NCBI GenBank assembly: GCA_946886995.1
Contig: CAMPJU010000094.1
Location: 1 to 5,856, forward strand
DNA: 5,856 nt
Origin: an uncultured Lysobacteraceae bacterium
GTDB lineage: Bacteria > Pseudomonadota > Gammaproteobacteria > Xanthomonadales > Xanthomonadaceae
Direction: 5' to 3'
In this document: in pieces, positions 1 to 5,856 of the stretch
Layout of the letters: every line of letters begins with the position of its first letter
Numbering within the stretch: position 1 is the stretch's first letter
Notes under the pieces: model-generated
Database searches by the model: none
What the model saw: the letters and a program-made list of their open reading frames with translations, nothing else
What the model was told of the DNA's origin: nothing
Translations under genes and position numbers: made by a program

Positions 1-489
1 CAGCGGACGGTCCTGGAGGGCGTGGGCGAGCAGCTCACGTCGGCCTGGAACGAGGCACGGTTCGAGGCACTGCGCCGGGACGACCTGCTGAAGGTCAGCC
101 TCGTCAATGCGTCCGGCGACTTCTGCCTGGGCGTCAGCACCACCACGAATCCGGCCGACAGCACCGCGTGCGATTGCTTCGAGGCGGATGCGTCCGCGGC
201 CGGCTTCTGCAATGTCGCGGTCCATCCCGGGGCGACCGGCGGCTGGAGCGGCGTGACCGCGGTCGCCGCGCCGACGCTCGGGAACGACACCGGCGTGGTC
301 GTGATCGATCCCAAGCGCGGCGGGATCACCGACAGCAGCGACTGGGGCGGGATCGCGCTCCAGGGCCCCAGCGGCAGCGACTACCGGCTCAACTTCTACG
401 TCGACACCCGGGGCAGGGCGATGACCTGCGAACCGGCCGATGCACCTGACAAGATGCCGCGCTTCACCGAGCGCAGGTGCTCGCTGTGA
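1..489 (+). CDS. GspH/FimT-family minor pilin (FimU-like), 5'-truncated
   Basis: Partial gene open from base 1 in frame 1 and ending with TGA at 487-489, leaving 162 codons. The GTG at 22 is inside the reading frame and is not taken as the start, because a prepilin leader and N-terminal hydrophobic helix must lie upstream of the window; about 30 residues are probably missing. The visible start (QRTVLEGVGEQLTSAWNEARFEALRRDD) matches the end of the pilin alpha-1 helix in GspH/FimT-family proteins, where an ARxEAxRR-like stretch is characteristic. The C-terminus has the family-like ending YVDTRGRAMTC. The middle is Cys-containing (FCLGV, ACDCF, GFCNV), consistent with disulfides in the exported domain. 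It overlaps pilW by 4 bases, so it is the upstream member of the operon. By position and family it is probably the FimU/GspH-equivalent connector between the tip pilins and the major pilin. That role is inference, and FimT or another H-type pilin is possible. Confidence 0.82.
   Translation, partial: QRTVLEGVGEQLTSAWNEARFEALRRDDLLKVSLVNASGDFCLGVSTTTNPADSTACDCFEADASAAGFCNVAVHPGATGGWSGVTAVAAPTLGNDTGVVVIDPKRGGITDSSDWGGIALQGPSGSDYRLNFYVDTRGRAMTCEPADAPDKMPRFTERRCSL
475..477 (+). promoter_or_regulatory. ribosome binding site supporting the pilW GTG start at 486
   Basis: A short AGG lies 8 bases before the GTG at 486. It is inside the end of the upstream pilin gene. The alternative GTG at 477 would begin on the last base of this AGG and has no comparable purine-rich stretch at proper spacing, so 486 is preferred. 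Weak motif, so moderate confidence only. Confidence 0.45.
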
Positions 490-1304
490 ACGCCCGCCTG
501 CGCAGTGCCGGTTTCAGCATGGTCGAGCTGATGGTCGGCCTCGTGGCCGGGATGGTGGTCCTCGGCGCACTGCTGGCGTTCACCGTCACCAGCGTGCGGG
601 CCAACTCCGATTACGTGATGGCGGCGAGGCTGACCCAGGAACTGCGCTCGATCAGCCTGCATATCAGCGAGGAGTTGCGCCGGGCCGGTTACGACGAGTC
701 CGCGATGGACTATGTCGCCTCGTCGTCGTCCACGGAGTTCTCCGAGTTTTCCCCGCTGCTGGTCGATACCGCCACCGCCGGCAGCCACTGCATCGTCTAT
801 GCGTACGACCGCAGCCCCGGCAACCCGGGGCAGATCGACCTGGCCAACCAGGAAATCCGCGCCATCCGACGCGCCACGGCCACCGTGGGCGGGGAGACGG
901 TCGGCGTGATCGAGGTCGGCGAAAGCAGCGCCGCGGGCGCGCCATCCTGCGCGGGCGCCAGTCCCGACTACACCAAGTTCCCGGTCCCCTGCGCGGCCAG
1001 CGGATGGTGCGCCCTGAGCGATCCGCGGTCGATCGATGTCGAAGCGTTCGTCCTGGATGCCGAGGGCATGGTCGACAGCGACGGGGACGGCGTGGTGGAC
1101 GATCCGAGTTCATCGAGCCACGGCGTGCAGGAGATCACCGCCACCGGCTACACGCCGATGCAGATCCGCGAGATCAGCTTCACCCTGACCGGCCACCTGC
1201 GCAGCGATCCCGCCACGTCGCGCACCGTCGCCTCCAACGTGAAGGTGCGCGCCAACTGCCTGCGTGCGCTGGTCGACGACTGCAGCGAGGCGCCCACGCC
1301 ATGA
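486..1304 (+). CDS. pilW: type IV pilus minor pilin PilW (GspJ-like)
   Basis: 272 codons from GTG 486 to TGA 1302-1304. The start is chosen because the GTGA overlap with the upstream stop, and the AGG 8 bases before it, give a nine-residue leader ending in Gly9. Cleavage by the prepilin peptidase PilD is predicted between G9 and F10, giving mature FSMVELMVGLVAGMVVLGAL with Glu at position 5. Residues 10-33 are the hydrophobic helix that holds the protein in the inner membrane before assembly. Family-like features follow: an ELRRAGY segment, HCIVYAYDRS, and a C-terminal ISFTLTGHL...RTVASNVKVRANC. Length and domain order fit PilW, which with PilX, PilV and FimU forms the T4P tip/initiation complex. 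Residues 197-206 read DSDGDGVVDD, a calcium-loop-like motif not expected in every PilW. Six cysteines lie in the exported part (SHC, PSC, VPC, GWC, ANC, DDC). It is coupled by ATGA overlap to pilX. Confidence 0.9.
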   Translation: MNARLRSAGFSMVELMVGLVAGMVVLGALLAFTVTSVRANSDYVMAARLTQELRSISLHISEELRRAGYDESAMDYVASSSSTEFSEFSPLLVDTATAGSHCIVYAYDRSPGNPGQIDLANQEIRAIRRATATVGGETVGVIEVGESSAAGAPSCAGASPDYTKFPVPCAASGWCALSDPRSIDVEAFVLDAEGMVDSDGDGVVDDPSSSSHGVQEITATGYTPMQIREISFTLTGHLRSDPATSRTVASNVKVRANCLRALVDDCSEAPTP

Positions 1305-2938
1305 CCCGGATGCCACCCATGACGAATCCCAGCCTGCAGCGCGGCGTCAGCACGCTCGCGGTGACCCTCATCCTGCTGGTCATCATGACCGCGATGGTGC
1401 TGTTCTCGACCAGCGTCGGCTACTTCGAGCAGCGCACCACCACCAACCAGAACCGCGCGCGCATCGCCGAGCAGTCCTCGGAATACGCGCTGGCGCTGGC
1501 GGGCGAGTACCTCAAGGCCAACCGTGGCCGGCTCATCTCCGACGACGTCGCCGACCTCGGCTGGTTCGCGGCCGGCAGCGAACACTGGGCGGAATGCTCC
1601 GACGTCGGCACGGCCGATGCCGCTGCGCTGGACGCCGAATTCCCGGCCGGCCATCCCTGCCTGTCGGAGCGCGACGTGACCCGCCGCGCGCAGTTGTACT
1701 TCTGGACGACCGACGGCACCACGGCGGGGTCGTGGGAGCTTCCGTACACCTCGGTCATCCCGGCCGCCGCGCAGGTCGAGGACGGCGTCGGCGGCGCCGC
1801 GGATTTCGCCGCCGACACGACGGTCGGCGCGCTGCTGTGCCGGCTGGACACGACCGACATGGCCAACGTGCACTGCGACCTGGAGCCGGCGTCCGGCAAC
1901 CGGATCGCGCTGACCCTGGTCGGCCAGGCGACGCTCACCGGGGAAGGCGCCGATGCGGTCGTCAAGGAATCCTGGGCGACGTACAACACCTTCGTGCCAA
2001 GCGCGGCCGTGCCCCTGGTTGCGAGCGGCCTCGTCAAGGGCCTCGGCAATGCGCAGATCGTCGCCGCGCCGAATGCGGGTGGCTACGGACTGCCGGCGTC
2101 GATCTGGACGCCGAACGATGCCGACGTCGATACCAACGGCAGCGTGACCACCTGCCACATCGGCGACTTCCTCAAGGGAACGCCCGAGGACGAACTCAAG
2201 ACCACCTGCGCCACCACGGACGACTGCACGTGCAACGGCGGCAGCAGCTCGCAGTTCCTGTCCGGCCATATCGGGCCCATCAAGCGCGAGATGGAGGACA
2301 TCGTCGACAAGGACGGGGGCGTGGGCGTGCTCCCCGACATCCAGTTCTTCCCTGGGGAGGACGCCGCCGGCAACGAGCTGGACAAGCCCACGGACCCGAC
2401 CGACGACTCGCTCTTCGAGTTCACCTTCAACGTGGACTACCAGGCAGCGGAGGGTGCCGTCGGCATCACCCTCGAGAACTGCGGGGACGGCGGGGACGAG
2501 AACTGCGTCGCCTATGCGATGCGCGAGGAATTCGATGCGGAGGAAGTGGCTTCCTGCGCGGAGCTGACCACCGCCTCGTCCGGCATCATCTACGTGCCCA
2601 CCGGTTGCACCGACATCCCCAACGACGTCGGCACGCCGGAGAATCCGGCGATCGTCGTGATCCACCAGCCCTCGGGCACGGACCTGCAGCTGAACAGCAA
2701 CTCGATCATCTACGGCATGCTGTTCGTTCACAGCGACGACAACACGGCCCAGGTCAAGGGCAACGGCGACATCAAGATCTTCGGCGCGATGATCGTCGAG
2801 GGCGATGTCGAGATCAGCGGCGGCATCACGGTGGTCTACGACGATACGTCGGTCAGTGGCGATACCCACAAGCTGCCCGCAAGCGCGCGCTTCGGCCGGG
2901 TTGCCGGCTCCTGGCTCGACGCCGGCACCGCGTTCTGA
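1301..2938 (+). CDS. pilX: type IV pilus assembly protein PilX, enlarged (545 aa)
   Basis: The open frame extends far upstream, but the real start is taken at ATG 1301, which overlaps the pilW stop as ATGA and has GAGG at 1287-1290 ten bases before it. In-frame ATGs at 1310 and 1319 are alternatives. The leader ends QRG15; mature V16 STLA is followed by a hydrophobic segment to about residue 37, then YFEQRTTTNQNRARIAEQSSEYALALAGEYLK, typical of the PilX N-terminal family. Position 5 after the cleavage site is Ala rather than Glu, as is common for PilX_N/GspK-type pilins thought to start the fibre. PilX proteins are usually about 150-200 residues; this one has about 350 more. The extension holds most of 12 cysteines, including C303, C309 and C311 (TTCATTDDCTC) and ENCGDGGDENC. 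It ends in a beta-rich stretch of short alternating strands at residues 448-517 (AIVVIHQPSG, IIYGMLFVHS, IKIFGAMIVEGDVEISGGI). Predicted role: the apex pilin of the tip complex. Function of the extension is unknown. Confidence 0.85.
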   Translation: MTRMPPMTNPSLQRGVSTLAVTLILLVIMTAMVLFSTSVGYFEQRTTTNQNRARIAEQSSEYALALAGEYLKANRGRLISDDVADLGWFAAGSEHWAECSDVGTADAAALDAEFPAGHPCLSERDVTRRAQLYFWTTDGTTAGSWELPYTSVIPAAAQVEDGVGGAADFAADTTVGALLCRLDTTDMANVHCDLEPASGNRIALTLVGQATLTGEGADAVVKESWATYNTFVPSAAVPLVASGLVKGLGNAQIVAAPNAGGYGLPASIWTPNDADVDTNGSVTTCHIGDFLKGTPEDELKTTCATTDDCTCNGGSSSQFLSGHIGPIKREMEDIVDKDGGVGVLPDIQFFPGEDAAGNELDKPTDPTDDSLFEFTFNVDYQAAEGAVGITLENCGDGGDENCVAYAMREEFDAEEVASCAELTTASSGIIYVPTGCTDIPNDVGTPENPAIVVIHQPSGTDLQLNSNSIIYGMLFVHSDDNTAQVKGNGDIKIFGAMIVEGDVEISGGITVVYDDTSVSGDTHKLPASARFGRVAGSWLDAGTAF

Positions 2939-2940
2939 GG
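2937..2940 (+). promoter_or_regulatory. pilV ribosome binding site overlapping the pilX stop codon
   Basis: GAGG at 2937-2940 shares two bases with the pilX TGA (2936-2938) and lies 8 bases before the pilV ATG at 2949. A ribosome terminating on pilX would occupy the pilV initiation region, which suggests coupled translation. It also fixes ATG 2949 as the start within a longer open frame. Confidence 0.65.
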
Positions 2941-2948
2941 TCCTGCAC

Positions 2949-5288
2949 ATGAATCGAATTCCAAGCCGTCCAGATGGGTTCAGCCTGATCGAGGTGCTGA
3001 TCTCGGTCGTGGTGATGAGCTTCGGCCTGCTGTCGCTGGCCGCGCTGCAGAGCGCGCTGTTCAAGGCTGGCGCGGAGTCGCGGGCCCAGTCGGCCGCGCT
3101 CGCGCTGGCCACGGAGAAGGTCGAGTTCTTCGAGGGCTACCGCGACCGCGAGGAATTCCAGTCGTTCGCCGACGGGAACGATGCGGCGGTGACCATCGAT
3201 GGCGTCGCGTACACCCGGTCCTGGACGATCGACCGCTTTGCCTATCCAGACGCTGGCGGCAGCTTCGCGGCGGTGGGCGACACCGGCGACACCGCGGCGA
3301 ACCATGTGGAGAACAACGAGTTCAAGCGGATCCAGGTCACGGTGGGCTGGACGGATGCGATGGGCGTCGGCCAGCAGGTCGAGCTCGAGACGGCGATTGC
3401 CGCCCTCTCGCCGCAGGACACCGCCAAGCTCGCGAAGCTGTCCAGCAGCGGCGGACCCCGCGGGCCCGAGATCATCATCGTCAACCCGGCCAGCGAGGAG
3501 GGCGTGATCCCGATCGCGGTCGGCGACGGCTCCGACACGGCGGCCACCAACCCCAAGCCCGAGGTCGCCGGCAAGAGCAACAGCCAGCGCGTGATCGAGA
3601 CGCGCTTCGACGTCCTCACCTACGCGGCCCTGAGCGGCAGCGAGGCGTTGGCGCAGTCGCGCGTGGAAACCATCGTGGCCGGTTGCACCTGCGACTACGG
3701 CACGGCGCCGGCCGGCAACGGCATGCGGCCCACGTACTGGAACGGCCTGCGCTACGTGGTGCCGGAAGCGTCGGAAACCGCCGCGCTCGCCGGCGTGGCG
3801 ACGGGTGCGGACGTCCAGAGCCCGCATTGCACGGCCTGCTGCCGCGACCACCACGACCCGGCCGGCGTGGCGGGTGCGAAGTTCGACCCGCGTCGCGCGG
3901 ACCACACGACCCACCAGCTGTACGACACGGACACCGGCCTCCTGGGAACGCCAGCCTCGACGGGCGAATACACCGAGGCGTGCCGGCTGGTCCGCGTCGA
4001 CGGCGTCTTCCGCGTCGCGACGGACCTGTACAACGACTACATGAACCTGCTCGAGACGGACAACGGCGCGGACGGAACCATCAGCGACTACGTGCCCACG
4101 GCCGCGGCGACCGCGCACTACCAGGCGTTCGTGCTCGACTACCTGGACGGCAAGTTCGTGGACGGGAACTCCGGTAGCTACAACACCGTCATCCCGGACG
4201 ACGGCGCAACGGTCACGGGGCTGGAGACGACCCATTCGCTCAATGCGCCTGAGGCTGCAATCGCCATCTCGCGGCCTTCGGAGATCGACGGTGCTTCCAC
4301 CCTCAAGTGGCTGCACGACCGCGGCCTCTACATCGACTTCCTGGAGGACGAAGCCATCCAGGCGATCAACGAGGCCAAGGCCGGCTGCCAAGGCTCGGAC
4401 GGCGGTGCACCGACGGATACCGAAATGCGGACATGCGTGCTGCGCGTGCTGCCGTTCACCACGATCAACCTGACCGAGCTCGCGAACTGGTCGCCTTCGG
4501 TCGGCGACGAAATCGTCGTCTCCAACAACGACTTCCGGACCAGCCTGGATTCCGACACGCCGGTGCGTGGCAAGGTCGTGCCCGGCAGCAGTCCGAGCCC
4601 GAACACGGACACCGATGCCGTCGCGTCCATCCGCAAGTCCAACTCGGGCGTGGCGGTGATGCGCGGCGCGATCGACACCGATGACCTCGCCGCGCTGGAC
4701 GACGCCCAGCCCTTCGAGCCGGACGGTTCCTGGAGTGGCGCGGACAACGACGCCGGCTCCGGTGGCACGTTCGGCATCCGCCTGGACAACTACAGCTTCA
4801 CCAGCGTCAACCCGACGTTCAGCGTGGCCCCCGCCGCGACCTGCAACCCGGCAACCTCCGGTGCGACGCAGCCGAACCCCTTCATCTGCACGACGCAGTA
4901 CACCGGGGATTCGATGGCGATCACGGTCGCCAACTACAACTACCAGATCAACGGTACGAGCACCGCGGCCCTGACCTGCCTGGACGCCGGCGGCGCGAAC
5001 CCGGAACCCTATCCGTCGAGTGCGCCCTACACCACGAAAACCTGCGTCAACTACGCGGTGACGGGCATCACCCGCAACGGGTCTTCCGTGGCGTCGACCT
5101 TCACCGTCACCAACGCCGGCACCGTCCTGGAAACCACGCGGTTCACGGTGGGGTCGGTGGCCCAGGACGACCTGCTGGGTGTCACCTTCAACTCGCCCAC
5201 GCAGACTGCGCAGCCCGTCGTGTGCACGTACAAGGGCAACGGCACCAAGCTCAACCAGTTCCAGATCGACGTGGCGGATTGCCCGTAG
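2949..5288 (+). CDS. pilV: PilV-type minor pilin with a giant C-terminal extension (779 aa)
   Basis: Starts at ATG 2949, 10 bases after pilX with a good ribosome binding site, and ends at TAG 5286-5288. The ten-residue leader ends PDG10. Mature FSLIEVLISVVVMSFGLLSL has Glu at position 5 and a hydrophobic helix over residues 11-33. Residues 40-160 form a normal-sized PilV/GspI-like pilin domain, with AALALATEKVEFF and the strand pair KRIQVTVGWTD (from K126) and QQVELETAIAALSP. PilV proteins normally end about here. Instead some 620 residues follow. Residues 240-350 carry C246-T-C248, H293-CTACCRDHHD-303 and C345, a Cys/His cluster that might bind metal. Residues 440-590 hold C480, C496 and a WSPSVGDEIVVSNND region. 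Residues 600-779 look beta-rich and immunoglobulin-like, with six cysteines (632, 647, 677, 699, 759, 778). I recognise no known enzyme or adhesin in the extension. As a tip-complex pilin it should be exposed on the cell surface, so a ligand- or surface-binding role is plausible but inferred. Confidence 0.85.
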   Translation: MNRIPSRPDGFSLIEVLISVVVMSFGLLSLAALQSALFKAGAESRAQSAALALATEKVEFFEGYRDREEFQSFADGNDAAVTIDGVAYTRSWTIDRFAYPDAGGSFAAVGDTGDTAANHVENNEFKRIQVTVGWTDAMGVGQQVELETAIAALSPQDTAKLAKLSSSGGPRGPEIIIVNPASEEGVIPIAVGDGSDTAATNPKPEVAGKSNSQRVIETRFDVLTYAALSGSEALAQSRVETIVAGCTCDYGTAPAGNGMRPTYWNGLRYVVPEASETAALAGVATGADVQSPHCTACCRDHHDPAGVAGAKFDPRRADHTTHQLYDTDTGLLGTPASTGEYTEACRLVRVDGVFRVATDLYNDYMNLLETDNGADGTISDYVPTAAATAHYQAFVLDYLDGKFVDGNSGSYNTVIPDDGATVTGLETTHSLNAPEAAIAISRPSEIDGASTLKWLHDRGLYIDFLEDEAIQAINEAKAGCQGSDGGAPTDTEMRTCVLRVLPFTTINLTELANWSPSVGDEIVVSNNDFRTSLDSDTPVRGKVVPGSSPSPNTDTDAVASIRKSNSGVAVMRGAIDTDDLAALDDAQPFEPDGSWSGADNDAGSGGTFGIRLDNYSFTSVNPTFSVAPAATCNPATSGATQPNPFICTTQYTGDSMAITVANYNYQINGTSTAALTCLDAGGANPEPYPSSAPYTTKTCVNYAVTGITRNGSSVASTFTVTNAGTVLETTRFTVGSVAQDDLLGVTFNSPTQTAQPVVCTYKGNGTKLNQFQIDVADCP
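3684..3857 (+). other. Cys/His cluster in the PilV extension (CxC ... HCxxCCRDHHD)
   Basis: Within pilV, codons 246-303 encode C246, C248, H293, C294, C297, C298, H301, H302 and D303. A CxC followed about 45 residues later by HCxxCC and a DHHD tail is dense for a pilin domain. Cysteines in this exported protein could be disulfide-bonded, or with the histidines could ligate a metal. It is not a c-type haem site, which needs CxxCH. The residues are seen directly; their function is inferred. Confidence 0.6.
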
Positions 5289-5297
5289 GACCGGACA

Positions 5298-5330
5298 TCA
5301 GCGCAGGGCATCGACACAGCCCTGCGCTGA
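5298..5330. terminator. convergent pilV/fimT hairpin terminator, embedded in the fimT 3' end
   Basis: A perfect 12-bp inverted repeat: TCAGCGCAGGGC at 5298-5309 and its exact reverse complement at 5319-5330, with a 9-base loop. It lies 9 bases past the pilV stop. On the + strand it is followed by CTTTCG, a weak T-run, so it resembles an intrinsic terminator for the pilin operon. On the - strand no T-run follows, but the hairpin could still block or pause transcription or protect the fimT mRNA end. The repeat is also coding: it makes up the last ten codons and the stop of fimT. Confidence 0.65.
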
Positions 5331-5840
5331 CTTTCGCGCGGGGGTTCCTGCCCGGAGCCGGCCGTTGTTGGCGAGGACCAGGGTCACCGCCGCATCGGCC
5401 CCGCGGCGATCGCAGAGCGTGAAGGTGACATTCGACCCCGCGTTGCTCCCGCTGGGCTGGACGACCAGCCGCCGTCGGCCGGTGGTGCTGCGCAGGCGCA
5501 CGGTGTCGTGCAGGGGCCCCGCTGCGTGGACCAGCGTCTCGCCCGGCGCTCGCCGCCGGTTGCCGTCGATGTCCGCGAAGGCGATCCAGCCCCCCGACCA
5601 GTCGAAGGTGTTCCGGCAGCCGGAACCGGCTGAAGGGCAGAGGACGACTTCCGTGCCGGTGGCCGCGGCATGCCCGATCGACGTCGTCAGGGTGGACAGC
5701 AACTTGCCACGCGCCGCCGACGCCCGCGCGGAGGCGAGCGCGTCATTCAGGGCCGGCACCGCGACACCGAGCAGGATGCTGGCAACCGCCAGGCAGATGA
5801 CGGCCTCGATCAGGGTGAAGCCGCGATGGGTCCGGGTCAT
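5298..5840 (-). CDS. fimT: FimT-like GspH-family pseudopilin
   Basis: 180 codons on the - strand, start ATG at 5838-5840 (read in reverse), with AGGAG (5849-5853) 8 bases before it. The leader MTRTHRG7 precedes mature FTLIEAVICLAVASILLGVAVP, with Glu at position 5 and a hydrophobic helix over residues 8-30, so PilD cleavage after G7 is predicted. The globular part is typical of FimT: LCPS (C68), C75, then W...GGWIAFAD over residues 81-90, C143 and C175. FimT proteins are reported to bind DNA and aid natural transformation through a conserved C-terminal GRxR motif; here GRLR at 160-163 matches, with further basic residues (GRRR 121-124, RK 169-170). This makes a DNA-uptake role likely, though GspH/FimU-type structural function is the alternative. 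The gene is convergent to the pilin operon, so it is expressed separately from it; its promoter lies beyond the right edge. Confidence 0.88.
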   Translation of the reverse strand: MTRTHRGFTLIEAVICLAVASILLGVAVPALNDALASARASAARGKLLSTLTTSIGHAAATGTEVVLCPSAGSGCRNTFDWSGGWIAFADIDGNRRRAPGETLVHAAGPLHDTVRLRSTTGRRRLVVQPSGSNAGSNVTFTLCDRRGADAAVTLVLANNGRLRAGTPARKSAQGCVDALR

Positions 5841-5856
5841 GGCCTGTGCTCCTGGG

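Noticed and set aside
815..830. Hairpin CCCCGG-CAAC-CCGGGG inside pilW
   Set aside because: The 6-bp stem has no T-run, lies in mid-gene and encodes an ordinary SPGNPG turn; such stems are common by chance in GC-rich coding DNA.
440..1300. Upstream extension of the pilX reading frame to 440
   Set aside because: This part runs through pilW out of frame and translates to Arg-rich low-complexity sequence. The pilin leader at ATG 1301 marks the real start.
1264..2952. A 562-codon + strand frame overlapping pilX
   Set aside because: An Arg/Gly-rich out-of-frame translation typical of shadows; it has no family features, whereas the overlapping pilX frame has them.
1148..3112. A 654-codon open frame on the - strand opposite pilX
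   Set aside because: It lies antisense to pilX and the flanking gene ends, has an Arg/Ala/Gly/Val/Asp-heavy composition without recognisable domains, and is expected from the high GC content at codon position 3. The + strand frame has clear pilin features.
3825..3857. c-type haem binding site in CTACCRDHH
   Set aside because: The haem attachment motif needs CxxCH; here the residue after the second Cys is another Cys and the histidines come three residues later.
3789..3872. 12-bp direct repeat GCCGGCGTGGCG (3789-3800 and 3861-3872) flanking the Cys/His cluster of pilV
   Set aside because: The copies are in frame 72 bases apart and both encode an AGVA string, but the repeat is short, built of GC-rich codons favoured throughout the window, and has no other sign of an inserted cassette.
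2853..4391. A 512-codon open frame on the - strand opposite pilV
   Set aside because: Antisense shadow of a GC-rich gene; its low-complexity Val/Arg/Ala-rich translation shows no signal peptide, motif or ribosome binding site.
1..5856. CRISPR arrays, tRNA or rRNA genes, transposases, phage genes
   Set aside because: No repeat-spacer pattern, no RNA gene structure and no mobile element ends or enzymes are visible; the whole window is filled by the five pilin genes.

Overview
The window is a minor-pilin cluster of a type IV pilus (T4P), the kind of locus that encodes the initiation/tip complex of the fibre. It is strongly GC-rich and free of obvious insertions. The gene content (a GspH/FimT-family pilin, PilW, PilX, PilV and a divergently oriented FimT) fits a Gammaproteobacterium, most likely of the Lysobacter/Luteimonas/Xanthomonas group. 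That taxonomic guess rests on base composition and gene content only, because I could not run a search.

Layout: bases 1-489 hold the 3' part of a GspH/FimT-family (FimU-like) pseudopilin whose start lies outside the window. Then come pilW (486-1304), pilX (1301-2938) and pilV (2949-5288), all on the + strand. The first two junctions are 4-base stop/start overlaps and the third is a 10-base gap in which the ribosome binding site overlaps the pilX stop. The four genes therefore look like one translationally coupled operon. A fimT-like gene on the - strand (5298-5840) converges on pilV with only 9 bases between the two stop codons. A perfect 12-bp inverted repeat, which also encodes the last ten codons and the stop of fimT, sits at the junction and probably acts as a terminator. 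There is no intergenic stretch of any length.

How the genes work together: FimU-, PilV-, PilW- and PilX-type minor pilins are the T4P counterparts of the T2SS pseudopilins GspH, I, J and K, which prime assembly and sit at the tip. FimT-type pilins are linked to DNA uptake in natural transformation. All complete proteins here except PilX carry a short leader ending in Gly, followed by Phe and a Glu at mature position 5. PilX has the Gly and the hydrophobic segment but Ala at position 5.

What is unusual is size. PilV is 779 residues, where a normal PilV/GspI-like pilin is under about 200, and it carries a roughly 620-residue Cys-rich C-terminal extension with a striking Cys/His cluster (HCTACCRDHHD). 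PilX is 545 residues with its own long Cys-rich extension and a beta-rich end. PilW carries a DSDGDGVVDD calcium-loop-like motif. No pilY1 follows pilX or pilV in this window. My main hypothesis is that this is a variant T4P tip complex in which enlarged 'modular' minor pilins carry the effector or adhesive domains that PilY1 otherwise supplies.
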